Shown here: one piece after another, positions 1 through 7,880 of the stretch
Position numbering within the stretch: position 1 is the first letter of the stretch
Layout of the letters: each line of letters starts with the position of its first letter
DNA from: Phoronis ovalis
Taxonomy: Eukaryota > Phoronida > Phoronidae
Assembly (NCBI GenBank): GCA_028565635.1
Contig: JAOXYB010045849.1
Coordinates: 1 to 12,351, forward strand
Reading direction: 5' to 3'
DNA: 12,351 bases
Program-made: the position numbers and the translations under genes
Notes under the pieces: model-generated
The model's database searches: none
What the model was told of the DNA's origin: nothing
Seen by the model: only the letters and a program-made list of their open reading frames with translations

Positions 1-1002
1 ATATATAATAGGCTGATTCGGTGTGCGACACGTTTCATCGTTGACAATTGACTTCAAGTATACATCGGTAATTATTCTCCTTGAAATGTTTGAATGACAA
101 TTGGATTGATTATTAGGAAATAAGTTCATTGTGGATTATTTTAGAAAAACGCGAATAAACATTTTATTTATTCACTTGAATTAATAATTTCAAGATTTAT
201 TTAGCTGCACCCTATGTCTATGACAACAGCTTGATATGGATTGTTTTATTCTAAAGTTGGAAACAAAGGCATACAATTATAGATTTATACCCACACACGT
301 GTTGCTCCAATCCATAATGAACTGTTGCAACATCAGCTGGAAATCTACTTAATCTGTTGATTATTCAAATGTCATAAGCAAATATTAAATATAAAGACAT
401 TATAGATTTAATTGTGATTTTCGTCAAAGGTTAAATAAGATAGTCCTTTCATCATATTAATAAGCAGATATTGGAATTAGAACAAAAGACATATCATTTT
501 CCGCCGGTAATGAGTTTCTGTAAGTGAAAATCAAATATCCTGATGTGGAGCACATTGTGCTAGACTAGCCAGTTATTTAGAACTGCTCACATAAACCTAA
601 AAAATATGAGCATACTACTGTATTTTTAATAAAAATATTATTTCTAATATTTAAAAAACATTTTACGTTTAATGAAAACAATTAATACTTTATAAGATTT
701 AAACAAAATGTTAATTCTGGTAAGATTACCTACCTACTATATCATAAAAATATCATTAACCGAAGTCTCCAAGAAGAATTCCTATTTTCATCAGCCTTTG
801 TTAACAATTATATAACACATGATTTACATTTAATAGTTGATTTTAAAAGGAGGATTAGATCGTCTAAGCCGAGTATGTAATCCTTATAAATGTCATTTCA
901 AACTTGATTAGTACTGCCGCCTAGTGGTGATTTATTAAATGTAGATGTAGACACCTTTTGATTACAATTAGTCTGACTGTCCCCGATCTTGCTCTTTTCC
1001 AG
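1..1002. other. AT-rich upstream or intronic DNA, no certain gene
   Basis: Because exon A starts in mid-codon, at least the last part of this segment before 1003 is an intron. The rest is stop-dense in all frames and contains no recognisable ESRP N-terminal sequence. The only splice-bounded, phase-compatible candidate exon I can point to is 468-519, treated as a finding. No tRNA, repeat array or transposon was seen. Confidence 0.6.
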
Positions 1003-1113
1003 CAATAAAACTGATATAGTCGACGATGACACAGTTGTCAGAGCGCGTGGGTTGCCATGGCAATCTTCGGATTCAGATATTGCCAAATTCTTCCGAGGAC
1101 TTAATGTTGCCAG
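1003..1113 (+). CDS. fus: fusilli exon A: first half of RRM1
   Basis: The acceptor is a good pyrimidine tract ending TTTTCCAG at 1001-1002, and the donor is CAG/GTACGT at 1114. The first base completes a codon whose other two bases come from an upstream exon. The encoded peptide runs [20 protein letters not shown] and on through [16 protein letters not shown]. It supplies beta1 (VVRARGLPW) and helix 1 of RRM1, the best conserved stretch of the family. The exon ends with two bases (AG) that join the next exon's A to make Arg37. The alternative of translation starting inside this exon is unlikely, because the family has a long N-terminal region ahead of RRM1. Confidence 0.95.
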
Positions 1114-4100
1114 GTACGTGAAAACTGATTCCGCTCCGTACAGCCCCGGCGCACAACTCATATTTATAGATTGAATGCGGGGCTGAATAAAAATATAGTC
1201 CGTGTAATATAAGTTACGTAGTAAAAGGACACAGAAGAAAATGGAACTACTTCTAACGTTTGTTATCACTGCTTCCTTCTGTTTGATTATAAGCATAACT
1301 ATGCTTAGGTATGTTTGTGCGTTCTCTGTAGAAAACTCATATAAATCTACATAGTCTGCATTGTTCATTGTCACCTCCATTATGCTTGAGGAACCCGAGT
1401 GAGGGAAATACACAATTGTCTTCATGCACGCGTTTGTATCAAGCTTACCTTGTTTATCCATTTGTAGAGGAGGCGTTGCTTTATGCCTCAGTCAACAAGG
1501 TCGCCGTAATGGTGAGGCACTTGTACGTTTTGAATGCCGTGAACACAGAGACCTGGCCTTAAAAAGACATAAACATCATTTAGGGCAACGGTACATTGAA
1601 GTATATAAAGCCACTGGAAAAGACTTTATAAATGTGGCAGGAGGTTAGTGGTCAATCTTTTCGAGGCTTTTTAAAAAAATTATGGAGTCGACGAAGTTCA
1701 AGCTAATCCAGCTGTTCAAAGAGTTCGTAACTGATTATGCAGACCCATACACCGCCCATACCCTACTGATGAAGTCGATGATGCTTCTTCAAATGATACC
1801 TAGCATAGCTAAGAAAAAATGACTACAGACGTTTTTATTGTTAGTTGAATATGTAGTTCAGCTAATGGAACGTGATAACAACACTCATACGAGCAGTTTT
1901 CAAATTCTTGAATAAAGCCTTCTTGGATAAGCACATCAATTAACACATTAATCAGGGAGTGCTTAATATGTACACTGGCAATGTTCTTTGTAATAATAAA
2001 TATTTGTTGTGCTTATAGGCAATAACAGTGAGGCCCAAGCCTTTCTTTCTCGTGGTGGTCAGGTAATAATCCGAATGAGAGGCCTTCCATACATAGCAAC
2101 GGCACAGCAAGTGGTACGTAGCTTTCGTATTACATAATACACGCATTTGTAGACCCTTTAGATCTTGTAGCACATCAGCGCAGAAAGTGAAGGAATTATG
2201 GGTAAATAAATTCTATAGTGATACAACCTATTTTGTTTTAAAATCCAAGACACTACATTGTACTGTTATAAATGATCATTTTTCTTGAAGTGTATAGAAT
2301 TGTTCTTTTAACGTTGGCCCCAATGAAAATATGGTGGACACATTTCCCCATCTTGTTGGCAATAACTAGAAGTTATCAAGTTTTAAAGTGAATAGCAAAT
2401 TCTTAAACTTCGTGCATAACGCCACCATATATTTTCAGCGGGCTCATTGACCGTTGTTAAACAAATACTCGGAGTTTTCTCTTTGAGTCTAGGGTAAGTG
2501 GTGGTTAAGAAAGGCCCTGTCTTTGACAGCTTCGGTAGAGGAAATACATATACTATATAGTTAACAGGCTGGTAAGATGGTTTTAGGTGACCAAAGCTGT
2601 GGTTTGGATCCTACCGGGTCAGGGAATTAACAATGAGGGAAATTAGCCAAGGAAAATAGATTTAACTTCTTTGAGGGTTGTCCATGCCATGGTGGTTGTG
2701 TGCAAAGAGAGCCAAAATCAAGTTTTCGGCTTGGTCCACGTATTTGCTTTTAGGTGTTGGAGACCATGGTTTAGTAACTGGTCGATGTATTTATACGAGC
2801 TGGATTCTTACTAATCAAATGGTATTATAATTTGAGGTTTATGTCTTGGATGTACTTTTTGGAGAGGCTCCCTTGTCAGTTTTAGTCTGCTGTACAGGTT
2901 TTGCTTGCAGGATTTCAATTGAAATTCAACCTATTAGACAACTTATAACCTGCGTCACCTACTACAATACAAGCTCCCAATAACACACAGTTTAGTAGCA
3001 ATAAGTTTAAAGAAAATATACATGATACATGGAGATAGCTGCTGGCCTTTAAGCCCCACACGGTTTTATGTTTGATCACCACTTGTTTACATTATGTAGT
3101 TGGAGTTTTTCAAAAGAGGTGATAATGCGGCTGAAGTGCTAGATGGAGAGGAAGGTATACTGTTCGTTCACCAAGCTGACGGAAGAGCCACTGGAGATGC
3201 ATTTGTTTTATTTGGCAATGAAGATGAAGCTAACAAAGGTCTGAGCAAACATCGTGAACTGATTGGAACCCGATATATTGAGCTGTTCAAGAGCACAACA
3301 GCTGAAGTGCAACAGGTAATGTAACTGAATCGAATATCTTTTGAAATTGCTATTAAAGACACCTTGTTTATACACATTTGAGGTGTTGATGCAGCATTAA
3401 CATTTTGTGTTAAAAAAATAAGACATCTTGATATAAAGGTTTCTTTAGAAAGAAATACGTTCTCATAATTATGAAAATCAACCGAAAACCTCACTAAATA
3501 AATTAGACATTGCTTGGAAATATAAAGTGGTCACGACCTCAAGAAAACGATTTAATCAGTTAGCGTTTCTGTTTGGAGACTGACAATTGTTGTACAATGT
3601 AATAATAACATATTTGATGGAATACAAATTTTAATTTTCCAAGGTGTTGAACAGAAGCATGGATCCTCGAACGCCTCCAGAACAGGAACTACCGGCACTG
3701 CCTCCTCTTATTGGTCAGATGCCACATGCACAAACTCTTCCATTCTTGCCAACTCAAACTGCCATTACCAGTGGTGTACAGAGAGATTGCATCAGAATTA
3801 GAAATATGCCATTAGAGGTTACAGTGACAGATATTTTGAACTTTCTTGGTGAACACGCCAATAATATTGTGTTTCAAGGTGTTCACATGGTTTACAGCGC
3901 GCAGGTGAGAATATTGGATAGAAACACAGTTTTTTTTATACGAGATGGTTCGTTAACGTATTGAACCAAATAGTATTAAATGTGAAATTCAAAACATATT
4001 TTCTTAAAAGTGTAGTCATAGAAAAATAATTTTTAAAATGTTTTGTGACTTGGTTAGCACATTGACAGATTAAAACAGTTATTCTTTGTACCTTGCTGAT

Positions 4101-6281
4101 AAAACGACTAAACTAGACATTACATTTTACAAGGATGAAAATCGTCTCATTTTGAAAACCAAGAATTTGTGTTTGCAAAATCAAATTATTTAATTTCAGG
4201 GTACACCAACAGGCGAAGCATTTATACAGATGAATTCTGAATTAGCAGCCGAGGTCGCCGCTATCAACAGAAACAAGAAATTTATTATTTCAAAGAAACA
4301 ACGTTTTATTATCGACGTCTTCCAATGTTCCGGCGATGATATGAACATGGTACTAACAAGTGGTACTCTTCCGCCAGTTCCAATTACAGCTCAAATCCCC
4401 ACTCCTCAAATGCAGTTGCCATCACCTTTAATATCTCCCAGAGTAATTGGCGCTGATCACTTGAAAGATTTAGGTAACAAAACTGTCACATCTTTGAGTA
4501 CATCCACTTCATTAAGTGCATAGTCTTATGTTAATACTATTCCTGTTCAAATGAAAGTTTTAATATTGCTAACAAGTAATTATTTCTTTGATTTAATATG
4601 TCTTATAAATAAAACCTAAATTCAAAATGTTGTTCACAATCAAGTCCACAATATCTTACTATTGTGTGATATCTAGACTAGACAATCAAAATTGCCATTT
4701 GTTTTTGCAGCCATGTCCCAAGCCGCATTTTTACCTCCAGGATATAGTGCTTATCCGTATGCGGCAGCCCAGTTTCCTCAGCCAGCCATGCAGGGCGTTA
4801 CAGCGGCCATGTTTCCAAATCAAGCTGCTGCTCTAGGTGGTCAATTTGCTGCAGCTGTACGACCTCCTGGGACCACATACTACCAGGCTGCTACAGGGTT
4901 GCCTCAGATGTTGTACTGGTACCCTAGTCCACCAGTGTCTCCTCAGACACAAGGTTATTATGCCGCAAACCAGACAGGTACAGGATCTACTGTTGTAGTG
5001 ATGCGTGGCTTGCCATATACGGCTACTCTGCAAGATATTTTATCTTTCTTTGAAGGCTTTTATGAGGTAATTGATAGTAGATTAAAAATCCTACATCAAT
5101 TGTACAGTTGAGGAAAATGCATTCAGGCGCTAAAACTAACCACACTTGGTGTTGTGTGTTTCCGTAAGTGAATAGAATTGTACCGTGAGTAAGTTACATC
5201 AGACTATCAGCTGAAGATTTATACCGGGTCTGAATGTATTTTCCTGTAACTGTAATGCAGAATATATCGTGTTTGTTGCCTATTTTGGTTCACTACACAA
5301 TTTATTTCAGTCCACTGTTGAAATATTTATGGTCCCTTGAAAAGTCAAAACATGAAATATTCTGCCTTGAAACAATTTAGAGTTCACTAATCTTCTAATT
5401 AGCTGCAGTAGTAAGTGACAAAAAATACGTCTCACTGTAATTAATCCACCTAACGTATATTCAAGAGATGCAATTTTTGTCATTATGCACTGGCAATATC
5501 TACTTTTAGTTTATTCTGCTTATTTCTAATTTTACCCTTTGTTTTTCACTCTGTATGGCTTGCTATTTTTGTGACTAACAAAAACTAACATATGATTAAA
5601 TATTAACAGTACATGGTAAGATGATGGCAGATGCCAAAGTAGGAAGGAGCAAGTAAATACTACTTAGTCAAAACGTTCGTATAATCGAAAAACAAATAAT
5701 CGGACCATTATGTATAACGACTAGAAATAACAATCGAATCAAAGGAGGTTATTATTTTAAGTACTAATTGCAGCAAAGTGCGAATTATGTCAGCATGAAT
5801 TTTTTGATAAACAAAGGCTATTACGACGATACCATGAAGTTGCATTTCGTTGCAATTGGTACTAATAAAAATGGGTTGAGAAAAAGATACCATTATTGCC
5901 AGAAGTACAACAAGTACACAATATATATACAGTAACGACGATGTTGCTGGAGTTCAAAATTTGTAAAAGATTGCGCAGTATCCGTATTGTTCTTCTGCAC
6001 CCATCTTTGCAAAAAAAGTACAATATGTTTCCTATTTCATCATCAAATAGAGAATTTTAAACAATAAGAATTTATGTTAACTAGAAATATCGTTTAATAT
6101 TGCGTATGTCATTCGCTTTTAGATTACACCAGACAGTGTCCAGATACAGCGTAACAATGATGGCAGACCGAATGGTGACGCTCTTATTAATTTTATGTCA
6201 AGAGTCGAAGCGGAGAGGGCCATTACAGAGCGAAACAGAAAAATTATTGGCAATAGATATGTCGAGCTTTTTATGGCCTGA
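1003..6281 (+). CDS. fus: fusilli / ESRP-family splicing regulator, 3' eight exons (5' partial)
   Basis: This is the spliced gene, with exons 1003-1113, 1468-1643, 2019-2113, 3100-3315, 3644-3904, 4200-4473, 4711-5066 and 6123-6281. All phases match across the joins, giving 548 complete codons and a TGA at 6279-6281. Numbering from the first complete codon, RRM1 spans about residues 10-87 ([13 protein letters not shown]), RRM2 about 111-190 ([10 protein letters not shown]), RRM3 about 248-330 ([10 protein letters not shown]) and RRM4 about 472-546 ([12 protein letters not shown]). The RGLP-type first strands, the GEAF/GDAF third strands and the RYIEV/RYIEL fourth strands identify the quasi-RRM family of ESRP and hnRNP F/H. 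Known family role: nuclear RNA-binding proteins that bind UGG/GU-rich motifs and control alternative splicing, notably epithelial exons in vertebrates; Drosophila fusilli acts in maternal dorsoventral patterning. The start codon and N-terminal region are not seen, so the CDS is partial at its 5' end. The family call is secure; the insect assignment is inferred from resemblance to insect fusilli in the RRM1 lead-in and the C-terminus. Confidence 0.95.
1114..1467 (+). other. fus: Intron between fusilli exons A and B
   Basis: A 354-base GT-AG intron inside RRM1 (donor GTACGT, acceptor TTTGTAG), inserted in an Arg codon. The sequence is AT-rich and no internal gene is supported. The opposite strand happens to stay open across it (see findings). 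Confidence 0.9.
1468..1643 (+). CDS. fus: fusilli exon B: second half of RRM1
   Basis: The acceptor is CATTTGTAG ending at 1467 and the donor is GAG/GTTAGT at 1644. It encodes residues 38-95, starting [20 protein letters not shown] and including [17 protein letters not shown], which are beta2-beta3, helix 2 and beta4 of RRM1. [10 protein letters not shown] is the RNP1-position strand. The phases fit on both sides: two bases enter from exon A and one base leaves to exon C. Reading on past the donor meets an in-frame TAG at 1646-1648, so retention of this intron would truncate the protein after RRM1. Confidence 0.95.
1644..2018 (+). other. fus: Intron between fusilli exons B and C
   Basis: A 375-base GT-AG intron in the linker after RRM1. 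It contains a less AT-rich stretch at about 1680-1800 that is open in the same frame as exon B after an early TAG (see findings). Otherwise nothing was recognised. Confidence 0.9.
2019..2113 (+). CDS. fus: fusilli exon C: RRM1-RRM2 linker and RRM2 beta1
   Basis: The acceptor is TGTGCTTATAG ending at 2018 and the donor GTG/GTACGT is at 2114. It encodes residues 97-127: the linker [14 protein letters not shown], then [17 protein letters not shown], the first strand and start of helix 1 of RRM2. The upstream alternative GT at 2111 would delete a valine and has a weaker donor context, so 2114 was chosen. The exon leaves in phase 0. Confidence 0.93.
2114..3099 (+). other. fus: Intron between fusilli exons C and D
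   Basis: A 986-base GT-AG intron that interrupts RRM2 in phase 0. Its middle (about 2400-2830) is less AT-rich than its ends and carries a tRNA-promoter-like pair of boxes at 2570-2611, consistent with an old SINE or other repeat insertion. Confidence 0.9.
2570..2611 (+). mobile_element. Possible degenerate tRNA-derived SINE head (A-box/B-box-like)
   Basis: TGGTAAGATGG at 2570-2580 resembles a Pol III A box, and GGTTTGGATCC at 2601-2611 resembles a B box (consensus GGTTCGANTCC) with two differences, one of them a C-to-T change of the CpG-decay kind. The 20-base gap between them is shorter than in an intact tRNA, so if this is a SINE head it is deleted or decayed. No poly-A tail or target-site duplication was identified. 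A chance match is quite possible. Confidence 0.25.
3100..3315 (+). CDS. fus: fusilli exon D: bulk of RRM2
   Basis: The acceptor is CATTATGTAG ending at 3099 and the donor is CAG/GTAATG at 3316. It is exactly 72 codons, phase 0 at both ends. Residues 128-199 start [20 protein letters not shown] and contain [12 protein letters not shown] (beta3) and [17 protein letters not shown] (beta4 and the conserved exit sequence). A phase-0 exon at both ends could be skipped without a frameshift, but that would remove most of RRM2. Confidence 0.95.
3316..3643 (+). other. fus: Intron between fusilli exons D and E
   Basis: A 328-base GT-AG intron, phase 0, placed directly after the conserved TTAEVQQ sequence that ends RRM2. 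Reading through the donor adds two codons and then stops. No other feature was seen. Confidence 0.9.
3644..3904 (+). CDS. fus: fusilli exon E: RRM2-RRM3 linker and first half of RRM3
   Basis: The acceptor is TTTTCCAAG ending at 3643, a less usual AAG, and the donor is CAG/GTGAGA at 3905. It is 87 codons, phase 0 at both ends. The exon starts [13 protein letters not shown], a Pro-rich linker with [12 protein letters not shown] and [13 protein letters not shown], followed by [20 protein letters not shown] (RRM3 beta1 and helix 1) and [10 protein letters not shown] (beta2). The linker and QGVHMV match insect fusilli well, but beta1 reads RNMPLE where family members have RGLPYE. Confidence 0.93.
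3905..4199 (+). other. fus: Intron between fusilli exons E and F
   Basis: A 295-base GT-AG intron inside RRM3 between beta2 and beta3, phase 0. Readthrough stays open for 19 codons to a TGA at 3962-3964. AT-rich, nothing else seen. Confidence 0.9.
4200..4473 (+). CDS. fus: fusilli exon F: second half of RRM3 and Pro-rich linker
   Basis: The acceptor is TTTAATTTCAG ending at 4199, and the donor follows the first base of a split codon at 4473/4474 (GTAACA). Residues 287-377 start [16 protein letters not shown] (beta3) and continue to [20 protein letters not shown], where FQCSGDDMN is a hallmark of ESRP/fusilli RRM3. A Pro-rich linker follows ([19 protein letters not shown]). The helix 2-beta4 stretch ([18 protein letters not shown]) is diverged from the family pattern. 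Without splicing, the frame continues 16 codons to a TAG at 4521-4523. Confidence 0.92.
4474..4710 (+). other. fus: Intron between fusilli exons F and G
   Basis: A 237-base GT-AG intron, the shortest in the gene, lying in the linker between RRM3 and RRM4. It contains an in-frame extension of exon F ending at a TAG (4521-4523) and an AATAAA at 4608-4613. Confidence 0.9.
4608..4613 (+). terminator. AATAAA inside the exon F-G intron (possible intronic polyadenylation signal)
   Basis: A canonical hexamer followed within about 25 bases by TGTTGTTC, a short U/G-rich stretch. It lies 85 bases after an in-frame stop reached by reading through the exon F donor. Such hexamers are common by chance in AT-rich DNA, so function is unproven. 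Confidence 0.25.
4711..5066 (+). CDS. fus: fusilli exon G: Ala/Pro/Gln/Tyr-rich linker and first part of RRM4
   Basis: The acceptor is TTTGTTTTTGCAG ending at 4710 and the donor is GAG/GTAATT at 5067. Two bases complete Ala378, then residues 379-496 follow. The first about 90 residues are low complexity, with [20 protein letters not shown] and a [15 protein letters not shown] block that matches the YPSPPGSP block of vertebrate ESRPs. [20 protein letters not shown] then starts RRM4. The low-complexity segment resembles disordered tails used for protein contacts, but no specific partner can be read from it. Confidence 0.94.
5067..6122 (+). other. fus: Last intron of fusilli, inside RRM4
   Basis: A 1056-base GT-AG intron, phase 0, splitting RRM4 after GFYE. 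Readthrough is open for 14 codons to a TGA. I scanned both strands for an alternative last exon like the truncated vertebrate ESRP C-terminus and saw none. No recognisable repeat or RNA gene. Confidence 0.88.
6123..6281 (+). CDS. fus: fusilli exon H: end of RRM4 and stop codon
   Basis: The acceptor is ATTCGCTTTTAG ending at 6122. Fifty-two codons follow in phase 0, then TGA at 6279-6281. The peptide runs [20 protein letters not shown], then [20 protein letters not shown], and ends [10 protein letters not shown]. It contributes beta2, beta3 (NGDALINF), helix 2 and beta4 (RYVELF) of RRM4, so the fourth domain is complete. A 98-codon open frame over 6100-6396 is a shadow in another frame and has no family resemblance. 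Confidence 0.94.
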   Translation: MTPDSVQIQRNNDGRPNGDALINFMSRVEAERAITERNRKIIGNRYVELFMA

Positions 6282-6606
6282 TAACGTTACTTCATTAATT
6301 GGAAAGAAAAAATACAGCCTAAAATACAGTCTTCGTGCTACTTTGGCTGAATTCCGTTTTGCATTTATTTATGTTGTCAAAGTTATAGTGAACTAGTCGG
6401 TTAGCAGATGTTTACATTGTACAAGTCTTCCATACAAAGTTAGTTGCTGCTGAACTACTAAGTGCCTTAAAGGAAGCCCAAGGTTATTCTCCATAGCATC
6501 AGCATGCTTATTAAAACATTAAATAGGCAATAGTTGTGCCTTGTTTAAAGATATTTTTAGACACAGTTGTGTACTAATATTTCGAAAAACACATTAAATA
6601 TATAGC

Positions 6607-6612
6607 AATAAA
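6607..6612 (+). terminator. Candidate proximal polyadenylation signal AATAAA
   Basis: A canonical hexamer about 325 bases after the stop codon, followed by GTTAATTGTACGTTTGG, which contains U/G-rich bases in the expected downstream region. It would give a short 3' UTR. Confidence 0.4.
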
Positions 6613-7334
6613 AGTTAATTGTACGTTTGGTCATTTTCTACTAAGCAATGTAGAAGACAGTGAGGTAGCATAGCTTTGAATGAGAATACAATGGCCTGTA
6701 AAAGAAGGTAGCTAATATTATTTATATAGACAGTAGGACTTCCATTTCAAATGTTTACCTGTTAAAAAATAACTTTTAATATGTTGAGAATTTTAAAATT
6801 TAATATCTACAATTTATAAATTAATAATGATGAAATTGTTAGCCTTCCGCAATACTTGTTTTAATTTTGTTTTGAATATTTTCATGTGATATAGTTGTAT
6901 TGTTATTGTGTTTAGCGAGTCTTCGATAGTGATATAAATGTTCTGAATTTTTTTTGCAAGCCCTTCAAGAACTAAGACGTATTTTTGTATATATTTGCTA
7001 CATCTGTAGGGTGAGATCTCAATGTTATACGGTAGTGTGAGTAGTCATACAGCATATGGTACGTATTGTACTCTTGATACAATATGATCGGCCGATAGTA
7101 TACTATGACATGGAGATTCAATTTCAGATACGTTTTATGTTGTCTTGTCACGTAGCGGCAAGTTTTAGGAAATCTCAATTTTAGAAATATCTACACTGTA
7201 TTAATTAGTACAGCTTGTGCTTTAAAGAAACATGTAGCTATAGACTATAAGTGCACCTTAAAGTGCAAGAAAATATATTTAATCTGTGCTATGTTCAATT
7301 GAAGTAAACATTAAAATAGCAATGTTCCATTCCT

Positions 7335-7374
7335 TCACCACTCACCAGATGAGAGCGTGGTGGTTAGATGGTGA
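7335..7374 (+). repeat. Inverted repeat able to form a two-part hairpin
   Basis: TCACCA (7335-7340) pairs with TGGTGA (7369-7374), and CACCA (7343-7347) pairs with TGGTG (7358-7362), leaving a 10-base loop and a small internal loop. It falls in the likely 3' UTR if the distal poly(A) site is used. The pairing is seen directly; any function is unknown. Confidence 0.5.
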
Positions 7375-7854
7375 GAAATTATATTTTAGTAGCAATTAGA
7401 CTTAGGAAATTTTAATTAAAAATTGTTAATCATGCATACTAATCAATTCTTTAACTACATTTTAATTATAGTTAGGATATATTATATATTATTAGACATG
7501 TGCATGACAGAATTGTACAAGTGCAATAGTGTCCGTTTTACTGGTCTTGCAGACTACTAAGCGAAATTTGGAGTGCTTCATATTTTTATTGTAGAAACTG
7601 CTTGACGAGTAAAATTCATTGTGACTTGCTCAGAAAAAGTGATTGTATAAAAGTGGTGTTTCTAATGCGTGAACCAATGTCAGTCTACAGCTCAATCGCG
7701 ATTTCATCTTGTAGCGATAGTAACCTTACCCTGGTACCCGCTGTTACAATTTTCAACTTAATGTCTGGCTTCAAATAATACGATAATAATTCCAGGTGAA
7801 ATCGCGAAAGCTTAGACAGTTACCATAGTTATATTATACTTTTGCTCTTACCTC

Positions 7855-7860
7855 AATAAA
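7855..7860 (+). terminator. Candidate distal polyadenylation signal AATAAA
   Basis: CTCAATAAACTTGTACTGG is followed by TTTTTGGTGATGGTGCTC, a strong GU-rich downstream element of the kind cleavage-stimulation factor binds. This is the best hexamer-plus-downstream pair after the stop codon, and would give a UTR of about 1.6 kb. It could instead belong to another transcript. Confidence 0.4.
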
Positions 7861-7880
7861 CTTGTACTGGTAGCAATATC

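Larger units (their letters stand above)
6282..7880 (+). other. fus: Likely 3' untranslated region of fusilli
   Basis: Non-coding, AT-rich DNA following the TGA, with stops in every frame and no recognisable protein. The extent is inferred: the UTR could end just after the AATAAA at 6607-6612 or continue to the one at 7855-7860. A hairpin-forming segment lies at 7335-7374. The 3' limit given here is approximate. Confidence 0.5.

Noticed and set aside
3168-3494. 108-codon minus-strand open frame
   Set aside because: It is the shadow of exon D plus intron; the + strand encodes a clear RRM2 with matching splice phases.
6100-6396. 98-codon open frame covering the last exon, + strand
   Set aside because: It is a different frame from the RRM4 coding sequence, starts in the intron, and its peptide has no family resemblance, whereas the 6123 frame gives a perfect RRM4 end.
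6986-6993. Pumilio-type TGTATATA in the likely 3' UTR
   Set aside because: An eight-base AT-rich motif is expected by chance in sequence of this composition; there is no conservation evidence.
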